From Dokdonella_A sp963775445 (GTDB lineage: Bacteria; Pseudomonadota; Gammaproteobacteria; Xanthomonadales; Rhodanobacteraceae), in NCBI GenBank assembly GCA_963775445.1, contig CAVZIT010000004.1, forward strand, positions 1,674,001 through 1,738,000: 64,000 nucleotides of DNA. Reading direction: 5' to 3'. The position numbers were made by a program, and so were the translations under genes. The notes below the pieces were generated by a model. It was not told the DNA's origin. It was given only the letters and a program-made list of their open reading frames with translations, and did no database searches. Positions 7,116 through 14,290 of the stretch are shown piece after piece; within the stretch, counting starts at the first letter, position 1, and the number at the start of each line of letters is the position of its first letter.

Positions 7116-8183
7116 ATGCCCGATCCACTCTCATTCGACACTGAATCCACGGCCATGCTGGGTGAGTCGCCGGCCTTTCTGGATCTGCTGGAACATGCCT
7201 CGCGGGTAGCCGCAGTGAACAAGCCGGTGCTGGTCATCGGCGAGCGCGGCACCGGCAAGGAGCTGATTGCCGCGCGACTCCATTACCTGTCGCCGCGCTG
7301 GCAGGCTCCGCTGGTCAAGCTCAACTGCGCGACCTTGACCGAAGCCTTGCTCGAAACCGAGTTGTTCGGCCACGAGGCGGGTGCCTTCACCGGCGCCACC
7401 CGCCGCCACGTCGGTCGCTTCGAGCAGGCCCACGGCGGCACGCTGTTTCTCGACGAATTGGCCGCGGTCTCGCTGCGCGTGCAGGAAAAGATCCTGCGCG
7501 CGGTCGAGTACGGCCAGTTCGAGCGCGTCGGCGGCAGCGAGACATTGACGGTGAACGTGCGCATAGTCGGCGCCACCAACACCGACATGCCGGCAGCGGT
7601 ACGTGCCGGAGAATTTCGCGCTGACCTGCTCGACCGGCTGGCGTTCGACGTGTTGACGGTTCCGCCGCTGCGCGCGCGCAGCGGAGACATCATGCGATTG
7701 GCTGAGCACTTTGCCGTCAACATGAGTCGCGAGCTGGATCGGAAACTGTTCGCCGGTTTCACCGAGTCTGCCCATGTCGCGCTGATCCATTACCCATGGC
7801 CGGGCAATGTGCGTGAATTGAAGAACGTGATCGAGCGATCGGTTCATCGCGCGCCTGCAGGCGAACCGGTCGACGCGATCGTTTTCGATCCCTTTGTTTC
7901 CGTCTTCCGGCCAGCGGTCGATGCCGAAGCCGAAGCAGATGTCGAAGCCGAAGAGGTCACGGTGCCATCCTCTGAAAGGTCGATCCATCTTCCATGCGAC
8001 ATCAAATCGGAAACGACCCGCCTCGAAGTCGATCTGATCGAACGTGCGCTCGCCGAAGCCCGCTACAACCAGACCGAGGCCGCGCCGTTGCTCGGACTCA
8101 GCTATCACCAACTGCGTGCGTTGCTGCGCAAGCACGGCATGGTGAAGTCGCGCGGCGGCCAGGATGGATCGACGGCAGCTTGA
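7116..8183 (+). CDS. pspF: PspF, sigma-54 enhancer-binding activator of psp
   Basis: The protein is a bare AAA+ activator without a receiver domain, as expected for PspF. Walker A is GERGTGKE, the sigma-54 contact loop is GAFTGA, Walker B is GGTLFLDE, and the arginine-finger region is FRADLLDRL. A Fis-type helix-turn-helix closes the protein (NQTEAAPLLGLSYHQLRALL). ATG 7116 (355 aa) is preferred; ATG 7056 would add 20 residues. An acidic stretch with repeated DAEAEADVEAEE lies between the AAA+ domain and the DNA-binding end and is unusual. It is divergent from pspA and is the presumed target of inhibition by PspA. Confidence 0.93.
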   Translation: MPDPLSFDTESTAMLGESPAFLDLLEHASRVAAVNKPVLVIGERGTGKELIAARLHYLSPRWQAPLVKLNCATLTEALLETELFGHEAGAFTGATRRHVGRFEQAHGGTLFLDELAAVSLRVQEKILRAVEYGQFERVGGSETLTVNVRIVGATNTDMPAAVRAGEFRADLLDRLAFDVLTVPPLRARSGDIMRLAEHFAVNMSRELDRKLFAGFTESAHVALIHYPWPGNVRELKNVIERSVHRAPAGEPVDAIVFDPFVSVFRPAVDAEAEADVEAEEVTVPSSERSIHLPCDIKSETTRLEVDLIERALAEARYNQTEAAPLLGLSYHQLRALLRKHGMVKSRGGQDGSTAA

Positions 8184-8323
8184 TCAGCGTTGCGGTCGGG
8201 AGAGGGAAAGCGGAGTGAAAGAGTGAGTCAGGTCGACTTGTCGCCAGCCGTTGATTTGGCGCGACGACGCGATGTGCTGGCGGATGGTGAGCAGAAGTTG
8301 AAGCTGTCGATAATTTAGGACAT

Positions 8324-8351
8324 TATTCGTCTCCTGATTTGGAGATGAATA
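8324..8351. promoter_or_regulatory. relBE operator overlapping ribosome site and start
   Basis: TATTCGTCTCC and GGAGATGAATA form inverted 11-base arms with one mismatch around a 6-base centre. The right arm contains the GGAG ribosome site and reaches the A of the relB ATG (8351). Autorepression by the antitoxin-toxin complex at such a palindrome is the rule for this class. Confidence 0.6.
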
Positions 8352-8596
8352 TGGAAACCATCCTCGCCGACGCGAGCATTAGCATTACGGAACTCAAGCG
8401 CAACCCCAGTGCGGTGATCGAGGCGGCCGATGGTGAGTCCGTGGCTGTGCTCGTGCACAACAAGCCCAGCGCCTATCTGGTTCCCGCGGAGACCTACAAG
8501 CGTCTGCTCGACAGACTCGAAGACCTCGAACTGGCCGAACTGGTACGCGCGCGAGCCAAAGAGCGCCGGATCAAGGTCACGCTCGATGAGCTATAG
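8351..8596 (+). CDS. relB: RelB/Phd-YefM type antitoxin
   Basis: The 81-residue protein has the antitoxin layout: an N-terminal DNA-binding part (ADASISITELKRNPSAVIEA), a middle AVLVHNKPSAYLVPAETYKRL typical of Phd/YefM proteins, and a charged C-terminal helix (LAELVRARAKERRIKVTLDEL) that should wrap the toxin. The start is ATG 8351, 6 bases after GGAG; ATG 8345 is less well placed. The stop overlaps the toxin start by 11 bases, so the two are coupled. It should neutralise RelE and repress its own promoter. Confidence 0.88.
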   Translation: METILADASISITELKRNPSAVIEAADGESVAVLVHNKPSAYLVPAETYKRLLDRLEDLELAELVRARAKERRIKVTLDEL

Positions 8597-8876
8597 CCTG
8601 GCGTTCGTCGAGTCGGCGCTGAAGGAGTGGCGCAAGCTGGCACCGCCGATCCGTGAGCAGTTCAAGAAGAAGTTGGCCGAGCGACTCGATCATCCGCGAG
8701 TGGCGGCGGCCCGGCTGCACAATCTGCCGGATTGCTTCAAGATCAAGCTACGCACGATCGGTTATCGGCTCGTCTATCAAGTCGATGACAAGGTCGTGCT
8801 GGTCACGGTGATTGCCGTCGGCAAGCGCGACAAGAACGACGTTTACCGGGCTGCGGGCAAACGAACCAAAAGCTAG
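8586..8876 (+). CDS. relE: RelE-family mRNA interferase toxin
   Basis: The 96-residue protein aligns end to end with E. coli RelE, which cuts mRNA in the ribosomal A site. ALKEWRKL, REQFKKKL and GYRLVYQV are all present. Numbering from ATG 8586, the functional residues K52, K54, R61, R81 and Y87 of E. coli RelE fall at the same positions, so the enzyme should be active. The reading frame overlaps the antitoxin gene by 11 bases. The open frame extends further upstream, but the longer form would lie inside relB and has no support. Confidence 0.92.
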   Translation: MSYSLAFVESALKEWRKLAPPIREQFKKKLAERLDHPRVAAARLHNLPDCFKIKLRTIGYRLVYQVDDKVVLVTVIAVGKRDKNDVYRAAGKRTKS

Positions 8877-8890
8877 AAGGGCCTTTTGTC

Positions 8891-9280
8891 GTGGAACTGG
8901 CTGGTCAAGTGGTGATCGCGGAGTACAGCATTCAGGGGCGGCCAAAGCGCGCAATAAGCGGTGCTGGCGGGCGTCGCAGGGACGGGGTGAAAGAAGCGAC
9001 TGCTCGAATCAAGATCAATCGGCTGCTCGAAGCGGCCAGCTAGCGCTTCTTCGACGATGGGAATGGTCCAGCCGATATCCGTGTGGAATCGGGCGCGATG
9101 ATAAAGCAGACAGATCTCGATGCCTTCCGCGACGATTTCGAGCGAACCAACAAAGGTTTGATTGACTTTCTCCTACTGGACACCCGCGCCTTTCCGTTGG
9201 TGGGCAAGGAGCAGGCTCGCCGCTATGCCCGATCCCAAGATTGCCGCTTCCTCCCGGATGGCACTGTTTACTGTGAAGGA
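8891..9280 (+). pseudogene. Decayed N-terminus of a type I restriction subunit (HsdR)
   Basis: In one frame, interrupted by TAG at 9041, the sequence reads EATARIKINRLLEAAS-stop-RFFDDGNGPADIRVES and then DLDAFRDDFERTNKGLIDFLLLD. This is the start of HsdR-like endonuclease subunits, where the stop stands in place of a Trp (GWRFF). Next comes FPLVGKEQARRYARSQDCRF. In intact family members about a dozen residues with the catalytic E-x-K lie between FPLV and VGKEQAR; here they are gone, probably by recombination between the two PLV-coding stretches. Nothing of the helicase domains remains. The fragment runs into the end of the opposite MFS gene. Confidence 0.7.
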
Positions 9281-9281
9281 G

Positions 9282-10508
9282 TCAATCCTGGACATCGAAG
9301 GTTGCGCGGACCTCCAGGGACTCTGGAGTCGTGTTCACCAACGGCACGAAGTTGTCGTTCGGCGTCACTTCACGTTTGCGGCGGGCGAAACGGTACAACG
9401 CGTAACTGGCAAGTATTCCGTAGAGCACCGCGAACCAGGCGAACAGCTGTTGCGGCCGCACCAGGTTCATGAGGACCCCAGCCAACAGCGGGCCCACTGC
9501 CGAGCCGATGCCGTTGACCAGTAACACCGTGCTGGATGCCGACAACAGTTCGTCGCGGCGCAAGTAATCGACCAAGTGCGCCACGGCAATCGGGTACAAC
9601 GTAAAGCTCATGCCGCCGAATGCGAATATCACGACAATCGGAACGATGCCGCGGGCCGTCGGCAGAAGCAGATTGACCAGCGCCGCCAACGCCGCGACTG
9701 CGCTGATCAGCGAAAGCGCAAGCCGGCGGTCGATACGGTCGGAAAAGCGACCCAACGGCCATTGCAGCGCGACACCGCCACCGATGGCAACGCTCATGTA
9801 GGTGCCGATGCCATCGGCGCCGAGACCTCGGGCAGCCGCGTACAGCGGCAGCAGTCCCCAGAACGCGCCCAGCGCCAGTCCGGAGATGAACGCGGTGGCT
9901 AGCGCGGTCGGCGCCAGCTGGAACAGGCGCCTGATTTGTACCTGGGGTACCGCGTGAATACGTGGTTCCGGCTGACGGGTCGCGATCACCGGCAGACTGG
10001 CGGCGCAAAACAGGATCGCGACGACACAGAACAGCACGAATCCCTGTCCGTGAATACGCAGGAACTGCTGTGCAACAGCGGTGGCCCCGAGGTTCACCAT
10101 CATGTAGAGCGCGAACAGCGAGCTGCGATGTGCCGGATCGGCGGCAGCGTTAAGCCAGCTTTCGATGATGGCGTACAACCCGACCAGCAACAGTCCCTGG
10201 AGAATGCGCATGACCACCCACACGCCGTACGCCGGATCGAGTGCCTGAACCAGAACCACCACCGCCAGCATTGCCGTGCAGAACGCAAACGTACGGATGT
10301 GTCCGATGCGATGCGCCAGCCGGGGGACCGTATAGGTGCCGACAAGAAATCCCGTGTAGTAGGCCGAAGTCAGTACCCCGATCAGGGCGACTGAAAAACC
10401 CAGCGCCTGTCCCTGCAACGCAATATGCGTGTGCAGCAAGCCGACCCCCATCAACAGGAATACGGTGCTCAGCAACAGCGGTGTAGAGGAGCGGATACTT
10501 GGCAACAT
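9282..10508 (-). CDS. MFS transporter
   Basis: The 408-residue protein has about 12 hydrophobic segments and the major facilitator layout. The loop between helices 8 and 9 carries GRFSDRIDRRLALS, the conserved MFS motif A type. It resembles the YcaD-like branch, with ILQGLLLVGLYAIIESWLNA in the fourth to fifth helix region. The substrate cannot be read from the sequence. It is a single gene whose 3' end overlaps the hsdR remnant on the other strand. Confidence 0.88.
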   Translation of the reverse strand: MLPSIRSSTPLLLSTVFLLMGVGLLHTHIALQGQALGFSVALIGVLTSAYYTGFLVGTYTVPRLAHRIGHIRTFAFCTAMLAVVVLVQALDPAYGVWVVMRILQGLLLVGLYAIIESWLNAAADPAHRSSLFALYMMVNLGATAVAQQFLRIHGQGFVLFCVVAILFCAASLPVIATRQPEPRIHAVPQVQIRRLFQLAPTALATAFISGLALGAFWGLLPLYAAARGLGADGIGTYMSVAIGGGVALQWPLGRFSDRIDRRLALSLISAVAALAALVNLLLPTARGIVPIVVIFAFGGMSFTLYPIAVAHLVDYLRRDELLSASSTVLLVNGIGSAVGPLLAGVLMNLVRPQQLFAWFAVLYGILASYALYRFARRKREVTPNDNFVPLVNTTPESLEVRATFDVQD

Positions 10509-10730
10509 GGGCGGGCGGCGATGGACGGCACGCGCTGCGCTGTCGGCAGCAGTGCTCCGGCGGCAGCGTGAACAAGTGGGAAAGGCGGCTGTGCGATCGG
10601 GTACTCGTACTATTTCACAGGTCGGGATGTAAAACAGAAAAAGAAAAACAGGGCTCGGAGTGCACTTATCACGAGGCCGACGCTTGGGGAATCGACTCTG
10701 CCATCGGTTTCTCGACCCAGCGGACCCTCG

Positions 10731-11384
10731 TCAGCCGGCCGGAGACTTGCCAGTGAACACCGCCAATTGAGCGGCGAACGCGCGCTTGAAAGCGGGCCGC
10801 ACTTCGCCGCGGGCGACATAGGCGCAGAGGTTCGGATACTCGTCCAGTATTCCCGAAGCCTTCGACCTGAACAGCACGCCCACCATCAGAAGATCGCCCG
10901 CGCTGAACGCACCCTCGAGCCAGTCGGCATCGCCAAGGCGGCTGGAAAGTTGGCCCAGCGTTTTACGCGCGCGACCCTCGAGGAGAGGCATGCGCTGCTC
11001 GTACCAGGGCTTGTCGCGCTCCATCAGCATGGCCATTCCGCGCTCGACGAGCGGCGGCTCCACCGTGTTGAGCGCGGCGAACATCCATGTGATCGCGCGC
11101 GCCCGGGCATTCGCATCGTTTGGCAGCAGGCCCGCATGGCTCTGCGCGATATGGAGCACGATGGCCCCCGACTCGAACAAGGCGAGATCGCCTTCTTCAT
11201 AGGTTGGAATCTGCCCGAACGGATGCAGTGCCCGATGCGCGGCTTCCTTCATCGCACTGAACGAAACAAGGCGAACCTCGTACGTTTGGCCCACTTCTTC
11301 AAGCGCCCAGCGAACGCGCATGTCGCGCGCGAGTCCTTTGCCGCGATCGGGCGACTGTTCAAAGGCGGTGATGGTCGGAATCAT
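10731..11384 (-). CDS. Glutathione S-transferase family protein
   Basis: Started at ATG 11384 (MIPTITAFEQ), which has a GGAG site about 8 bases upstream, the protein has 217 residues, the normal GST length. The thioredoxin-like N-terminal domain covers residues 1-80 and includes the cis-Pro/glutathione segment FGQIPTYEEGDLALFESGAI. The C-terminal helical domain includes WLEGAFSAGDLLMVGVLF, the N-capping box of GSTs. It should conjugate or bind glutathione in the cytoplasm; the substrate is unknown. An upstream ATG at 11402 would add 6 residues. Confidence 0.9.
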   Translation of the reverse strand: MIPTITAFEQSPDRGKGLARDMRVRWALEEVGQTYEVRLVSFSAMKEAAHRALHPFGQIPTYEEGDLALFESGAIVLHIAQSHAGLLPNDANARARAITWMFAALNTVEPPLVERGMAMLMERDKPWYEQRMPLLEGRARKTLGQLSSRLGDADWLEGAFSAGDLLMVGVLFRSKASGILDEYPNLCAYVARGEVRPAFKRAFAAQLAVFTGKSPAG

Positions 11385-11519
11385 TGGAAGGCTCCAGGTC
11401 ATTGCATGACGCCATCGTGCTTCAGGTAATGGATGGCGAAGGCCAAAACAGAGCGAGAGTGCACTTTCGAACACGCGACTCTGACTGTTGCGTTACCGTG
11501 GTGGCATACAAGCTGATCG

Positions 11520-11615
11520 TCAGTCGCGTCGGGCGGCCTCGATCGTGGCGATGTCGATGTTCGTCATCTCCATCATCGCGTCGAACGCGCGCTTGGCGGT
11601 GGCGCGGTCAGCGTC
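11520..11615 (-). pseudogene. C-terminal remnant of a VOC/PhnB-like protein
   Basis: Thirty-one codons before a TGA read DADRATAKRAFDAMMEMTNI and then DIATIEAARRD. This matches the closing helix of PhnB-like vicinal-oxygen-chelate proteins (ending in a form such as AFDAMMxMxKIDIAALEAA). The similarity stops at 11615, just before the A-run and the 17-bp repeat at 11629, so the repeat marks the truncation point. Confidence 0.55.
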
Positions 11616-11628
11616 GGGTTAAAAAAAA

Positions 11629-11645
11629 TGTCAGGGACAATTTTC
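11629..11645 (+). repeat. Dispersed 17-bp repeat, copy 2
   Basis: Identical to copy 1 at 3098-3114 and preceded by a run of eight A. It borders the truncated VOC gene. Confidence 0.7.
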
Positions 11646-11797
11646 ATGCACCACTCGAAAACATCGAACGAGATTGAGGCCAACTCATTGTCCAGATAGC
11701 GGCTGGGTCGCGCAGAGCGGCACGGGGTGGGTGCAAGTTGCATACGATCGTATGCTGCGGTCGGCAAGCACCTTCGGATTTAATCACCGGTTTCCCA

Positions 11798-12328
11798 TCA
11801 TTTGACGCCTGACGGGGCCTGCACATTTTCGTAAGCGGTGCGAGTGTCGTAGCTGTTGCCGTTGGGCAGGGTAAAGGTTTGGCGCAAGATCAATCCGTTT
11901 GCGGACAGCCACACCTTGGAATCCGTGCCAGCCTCGTCGCTGTGCACGCTGTAGAGCACCGCTGCCGTACCGGCTCCAGCATCGTTGCCGAGATTGCGGC
12001 AGGTGTCGGCGGACGATTGCCCGCGCTTGGCTTGCGCGCTCTCCAGGCTGTCCTGCGGGGTCATGCGGCTTCGTCGCCATGCGCCATCGCCAACCCGCAA
12101 GTACTCCACGCCACCAACGAAAAGAGTTTCGCTGGTGGTTACTTTGCCTGTGTTGGCCGCCTTCATGGTCGTATGCGAATGGTGGGGAGTCTGCACCTGC
12201 TTGATGCCGGCGTCGTAGACGGCGTCGCACGACGAACCAGCAGCGTGCACCGGCGCGGCGATCATCCATCCTGCTGATGCAAATGCCGCAAGAAGCGGGA
12301 GCGTTGCGGAACGGAAGTTGATTTGCAT
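11798..12328 (-). CDS. Exported protein of unknown function, 176 aa
   Basis: ATG 12328 follows a TTGGAGTACGTC leader with a GGAG site. A signal peptide (MQINFRSATLPLLAAFASAG...APVHAAG) is clear, so the protein goes to the periplasm or outside. The mature part has a CDAVYDAGIKQ start, a histidine-rich TPHHSHTT stretch, and VEYLRVGDGAWRRS, with two Cys that could pair. Similar short exported proteins with a 'vehicle for a query compound' type beta fold exist in Lysobacterales, but I do not know a function. It is a single gene. Confidence 0.75.
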   Translation of the reverse strand: MQINFRSATLPLLAAFASAGWMIAAPVHAAGSSCDAVYDAGIKQVQTPHHSHTTMKAANTGKVTTSETLFVGGVEYLRVGDGAWRRSRMTPQDSLESAQAKRGQSSADTCRNLGNDAGAGTAAVLYSVHSDEAGTDSKVWLSANGLILRQTFTLPNGNSYDTRTAYENVQAPSGVK

Positions 12329-12510
12329 GACGTACTCCAAGGCGAATGAAGTTGAAGACTGCAATGGATGCAGCCGAATGCGTGACGAATGCCTGATGAC
12401 CGGCTTCATCCTGCAGCGAAGAGGGCGCCATTTTGGAGGAATGTAATGGCCCGGCGAAACCCAGCTCAGGTATTACTCTTCCAAGAGGAGACTCCCATGA
12501 GAGTGCAGTG

Positions 12511-13002
12511 ATGGAAGAACAGATCAAGCGTTGGACGGCGCGGCGCAAGTCCGCGTAGGTACGGAAATCATCCAGGGCAAGACAACCGTTGGGGAGACCA
12601 GCCGGGCACTCGACATCATGCCGTCACAGATCGAGGGCTGGATCGAGCAAGGCAAGGCGGGGATGGAGAACGGTTTCGCGCCAAACCTCAAGACGTGCGC
12701 GAGAAATACGCGCGCCGGTTGAAGGACCTTCAGGAAGCCTTCGGCGAAGCGATGTTGGAGCTTCCTGCCCGAAAATTGTGGAGTCCCTTGTGGGGCAAGG
12801 ACGAGACCTGATGGTCACGATCGAGCAGGACTTCGAGAAGACGGCGTGGTGGTGTCGATGGCGCGGCTGCGCCGTTGGTTCAAGGTGCCAAGGCGATCGA
12901 TGTATTACCGAGCGACCAAGGCTCCGCCGCCACGGGCGGGAAGGCTACGATCCCGCCGTGATTGAAACCGTGTTGGGCATTGCGCCGCGCAAGTCGCGTT
13001 GA
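12511..13002 (+). mobile_element. Degenerate IS3-family element (orfA and start of orfB)
   Basis: ATG 12511 opens a typical IS3-family OrfA: MEEQIKRWTARRKSA, then after a frame change TEIIQGKTTVGETSRALDI and QIEGWIEQGKAGMENGF, then after another RLKDLQEAFGEAMLEL and LWGKDET-stop at 12809-12811. OrfB begins at the overlapping ATG 12811 (MVTIEQDFEK) and, after a shift, continues as DGVVVSMARLRRWFKVPRRS and MYYRATKAPPP. Nothing of the DDE integrase core follows. At least three frame changes and a deletion leave it inactive. No clear terminal inverted repeats were found. Confidence 0.8.
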
Positions 13003-13124
13003 TAGGGAGCGTGCGATCTGATGTGCCGGCTCACCCGGCGAAAGACGAGGCCCCAAATTGCGGCCGGAAGACACCGCTGGATGGAATCGCGCGTTAACAT
13101 GATGTTGATATCCGGGGTTGGCCG

Positions 13125-14162
13125 ATGAATCCCTTGTCCAGCAAGTCAGGTGGTGGCAGGCCGCTCGAGGCGCTGGGCATCAGCGAACGCGAGGAGCGTG
13201 TCTACGAGGCTCTGCTCGATCGGCCCAACGTCACGCTCCCCGAACTCCAACGCCGGCTGCCGCTGTCCGCTCGCACGTTGCGCCAGCTGATCGACGCGCT
13301 GGAGCGCAAGGGTCTGGTCACGCGTACCTCCGGACGCATGCCGCGGCACATGCCAGCCTCGCCGGACATCGCGGTGGAAGCTTTGGTTTTGCAACGCCAG
13401 GACGAACTGCGCCGCGCGCGCGCGGAAATCCAGCGCCTGCAGGAGCGCGTAGCCGACAGCGCCGGCGAGCAGCGACAGATGATCGAACTGGTCACCACGC
13501 ACGAGGCCGAATGCCACGTATTCGAGCAGATGCAGCAAGCGGCCCAGAGTGAGCTCATCTTTCTGGAACGTCCGCCGATTCTGATTGCCGGGCCGGACCA
13601 GACCAGCGAGACCGAAACGAAAGCACTGGCCCGGGGCGTGCGGTATCGCAGCATCGCCGATCGGGCATTTCTCGCGTTGCCGGGAGTCCTGACACGCATG
13701 CGTGCAGACATGCAGGCCGGAGAGGTGATTCGCGTGGTGTCGCAGTTGCCATTCAAGATGGTCATGGCCGATCGCAGCATCGCGCTGATTCCGCTGAACC
13801 TGGAACGACCCGGCAGTCCAACGATGCTGGTGCGATCGTCGGCGCTGATTGACGCCCTGTATGCAATGTTCGAGCTTCTATGGAAACAGGCGACGCCAAT
13901 TGCCTTCAGCCCGTCCGGCATGCCGGGCATGGAGCAGCGCGTGCAAGGCCTTGCGCCGGAAGTCGAGTGCCTGCTGCCGTTGCTGGCTGCGGGGCTCAAC
14001 GACAAGGCCATCGCTTACGAACTCGGCATTTCGGCGAGCACCCTCAACCGTCGCATCACCGAACTCATGCGCAGCGTCGATGCGCGCACGCGTTTTCAGC
14101 TCGGTCTCCTGGCGGCGCAATGGCTGTCGCTCGATCGGGAGGCGGGCACTGAGCAGTCGTGA
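13125..14162 (+). CDS. HTH regulator, TrmB-like N-terminus with LuxR-type C-terminus
   Basis: The 345-residue protein starts with a winged-helix TrmB-like domain (about 15-75, LGISEREERVYEALLDRPNV). A coiled coil of about 40 residues follows (RRARAEIQRLQERVADSAGE), then a sensor-like middle region. A LuxR-type helix-turn-helix closes it (ECLLPLLAAGLNDKAIAYEL, GISASTLNRRI, about 285-330). No receiver domain is seen, so the signal is not phosphorylation. Two DNA-binding domains at opposite ends are characteristic of this family in actinobacteria and some Proteobacteria. It is followed by palindromes and then the beta-helix gene, which it may control. Confidence 0.85.
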   Translation: MNPLSSKSGGGRPLEALGISEREERVYEALLDRPNVTLPELQRRLPLSARTLRQLIDALERKGLVTRTSGRMPRHMPASPDIAVEALVLQRQDELRRARAEIQRLQERVADSAGEQRQMIELVTTHEAECHVFEQMQQAAQSELIFLERPPILIAGPDQTSETETKALARGVRYRSIADRAFLALPGVLTRMRADMQAGEVIRVVSQLPFKMVMADRSIALIPLNLERPGSPTMLVRSSALIDALYAMFELLWKQATPIAFSPSGMPGMEQRVQGLAPEVECLLPLLAAGLNDKAIAYELGISASTLNRRITELMRSVDARTRFQLGLLAAQWLSLDREAGTEQS

Positions 14163-14193
14163 CATATGTGTGTCATGACTGAGATCGCTCAGT
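14157..14193. promoter_or_regulatory. Two adjoining palindromes downstream of the regulator gene
   Basis: GTCGTGACA and TGTCATGAC (14157-14165, 14171-14179) form 9-base arms with one mismatch. Directly after, ACTGAG-ATCG-CTCAGT (14178-14193) forms a second short hairpin followed by AAAA. They could serve as an operator for the next gene or as a weak terminator of the regulator gene. Confidence 0.4.
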
Positions 14194-14290
14194 AAAATCC
14201 ATTGAACTGCCATGCACCTCCTGCGGATACTCGCATCGGATCGGGCCCTGAGACGCCGACACCCGATTCCTCGTCCACGCAGGATCGTCC

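Larger units (their letters stand above)
11403..11797. other. Gene-poor spacer with remnant and repeat
   Basis: No intact gene is seen. The spacer holds the VOC-protein remnant (11520-11615), the second copy of the 17-bp repeat (11629-11645) and about 150 bases without recognisable content. Confidence 0.5.

Noticed and set aside
12765..12790. CCCGAAAATTGT inside the IS3 relic as another copy of the 17-bp repeat
   Set aside because: Only about 12 bases agree and they fit the orfA reading frame, so chance is likely.
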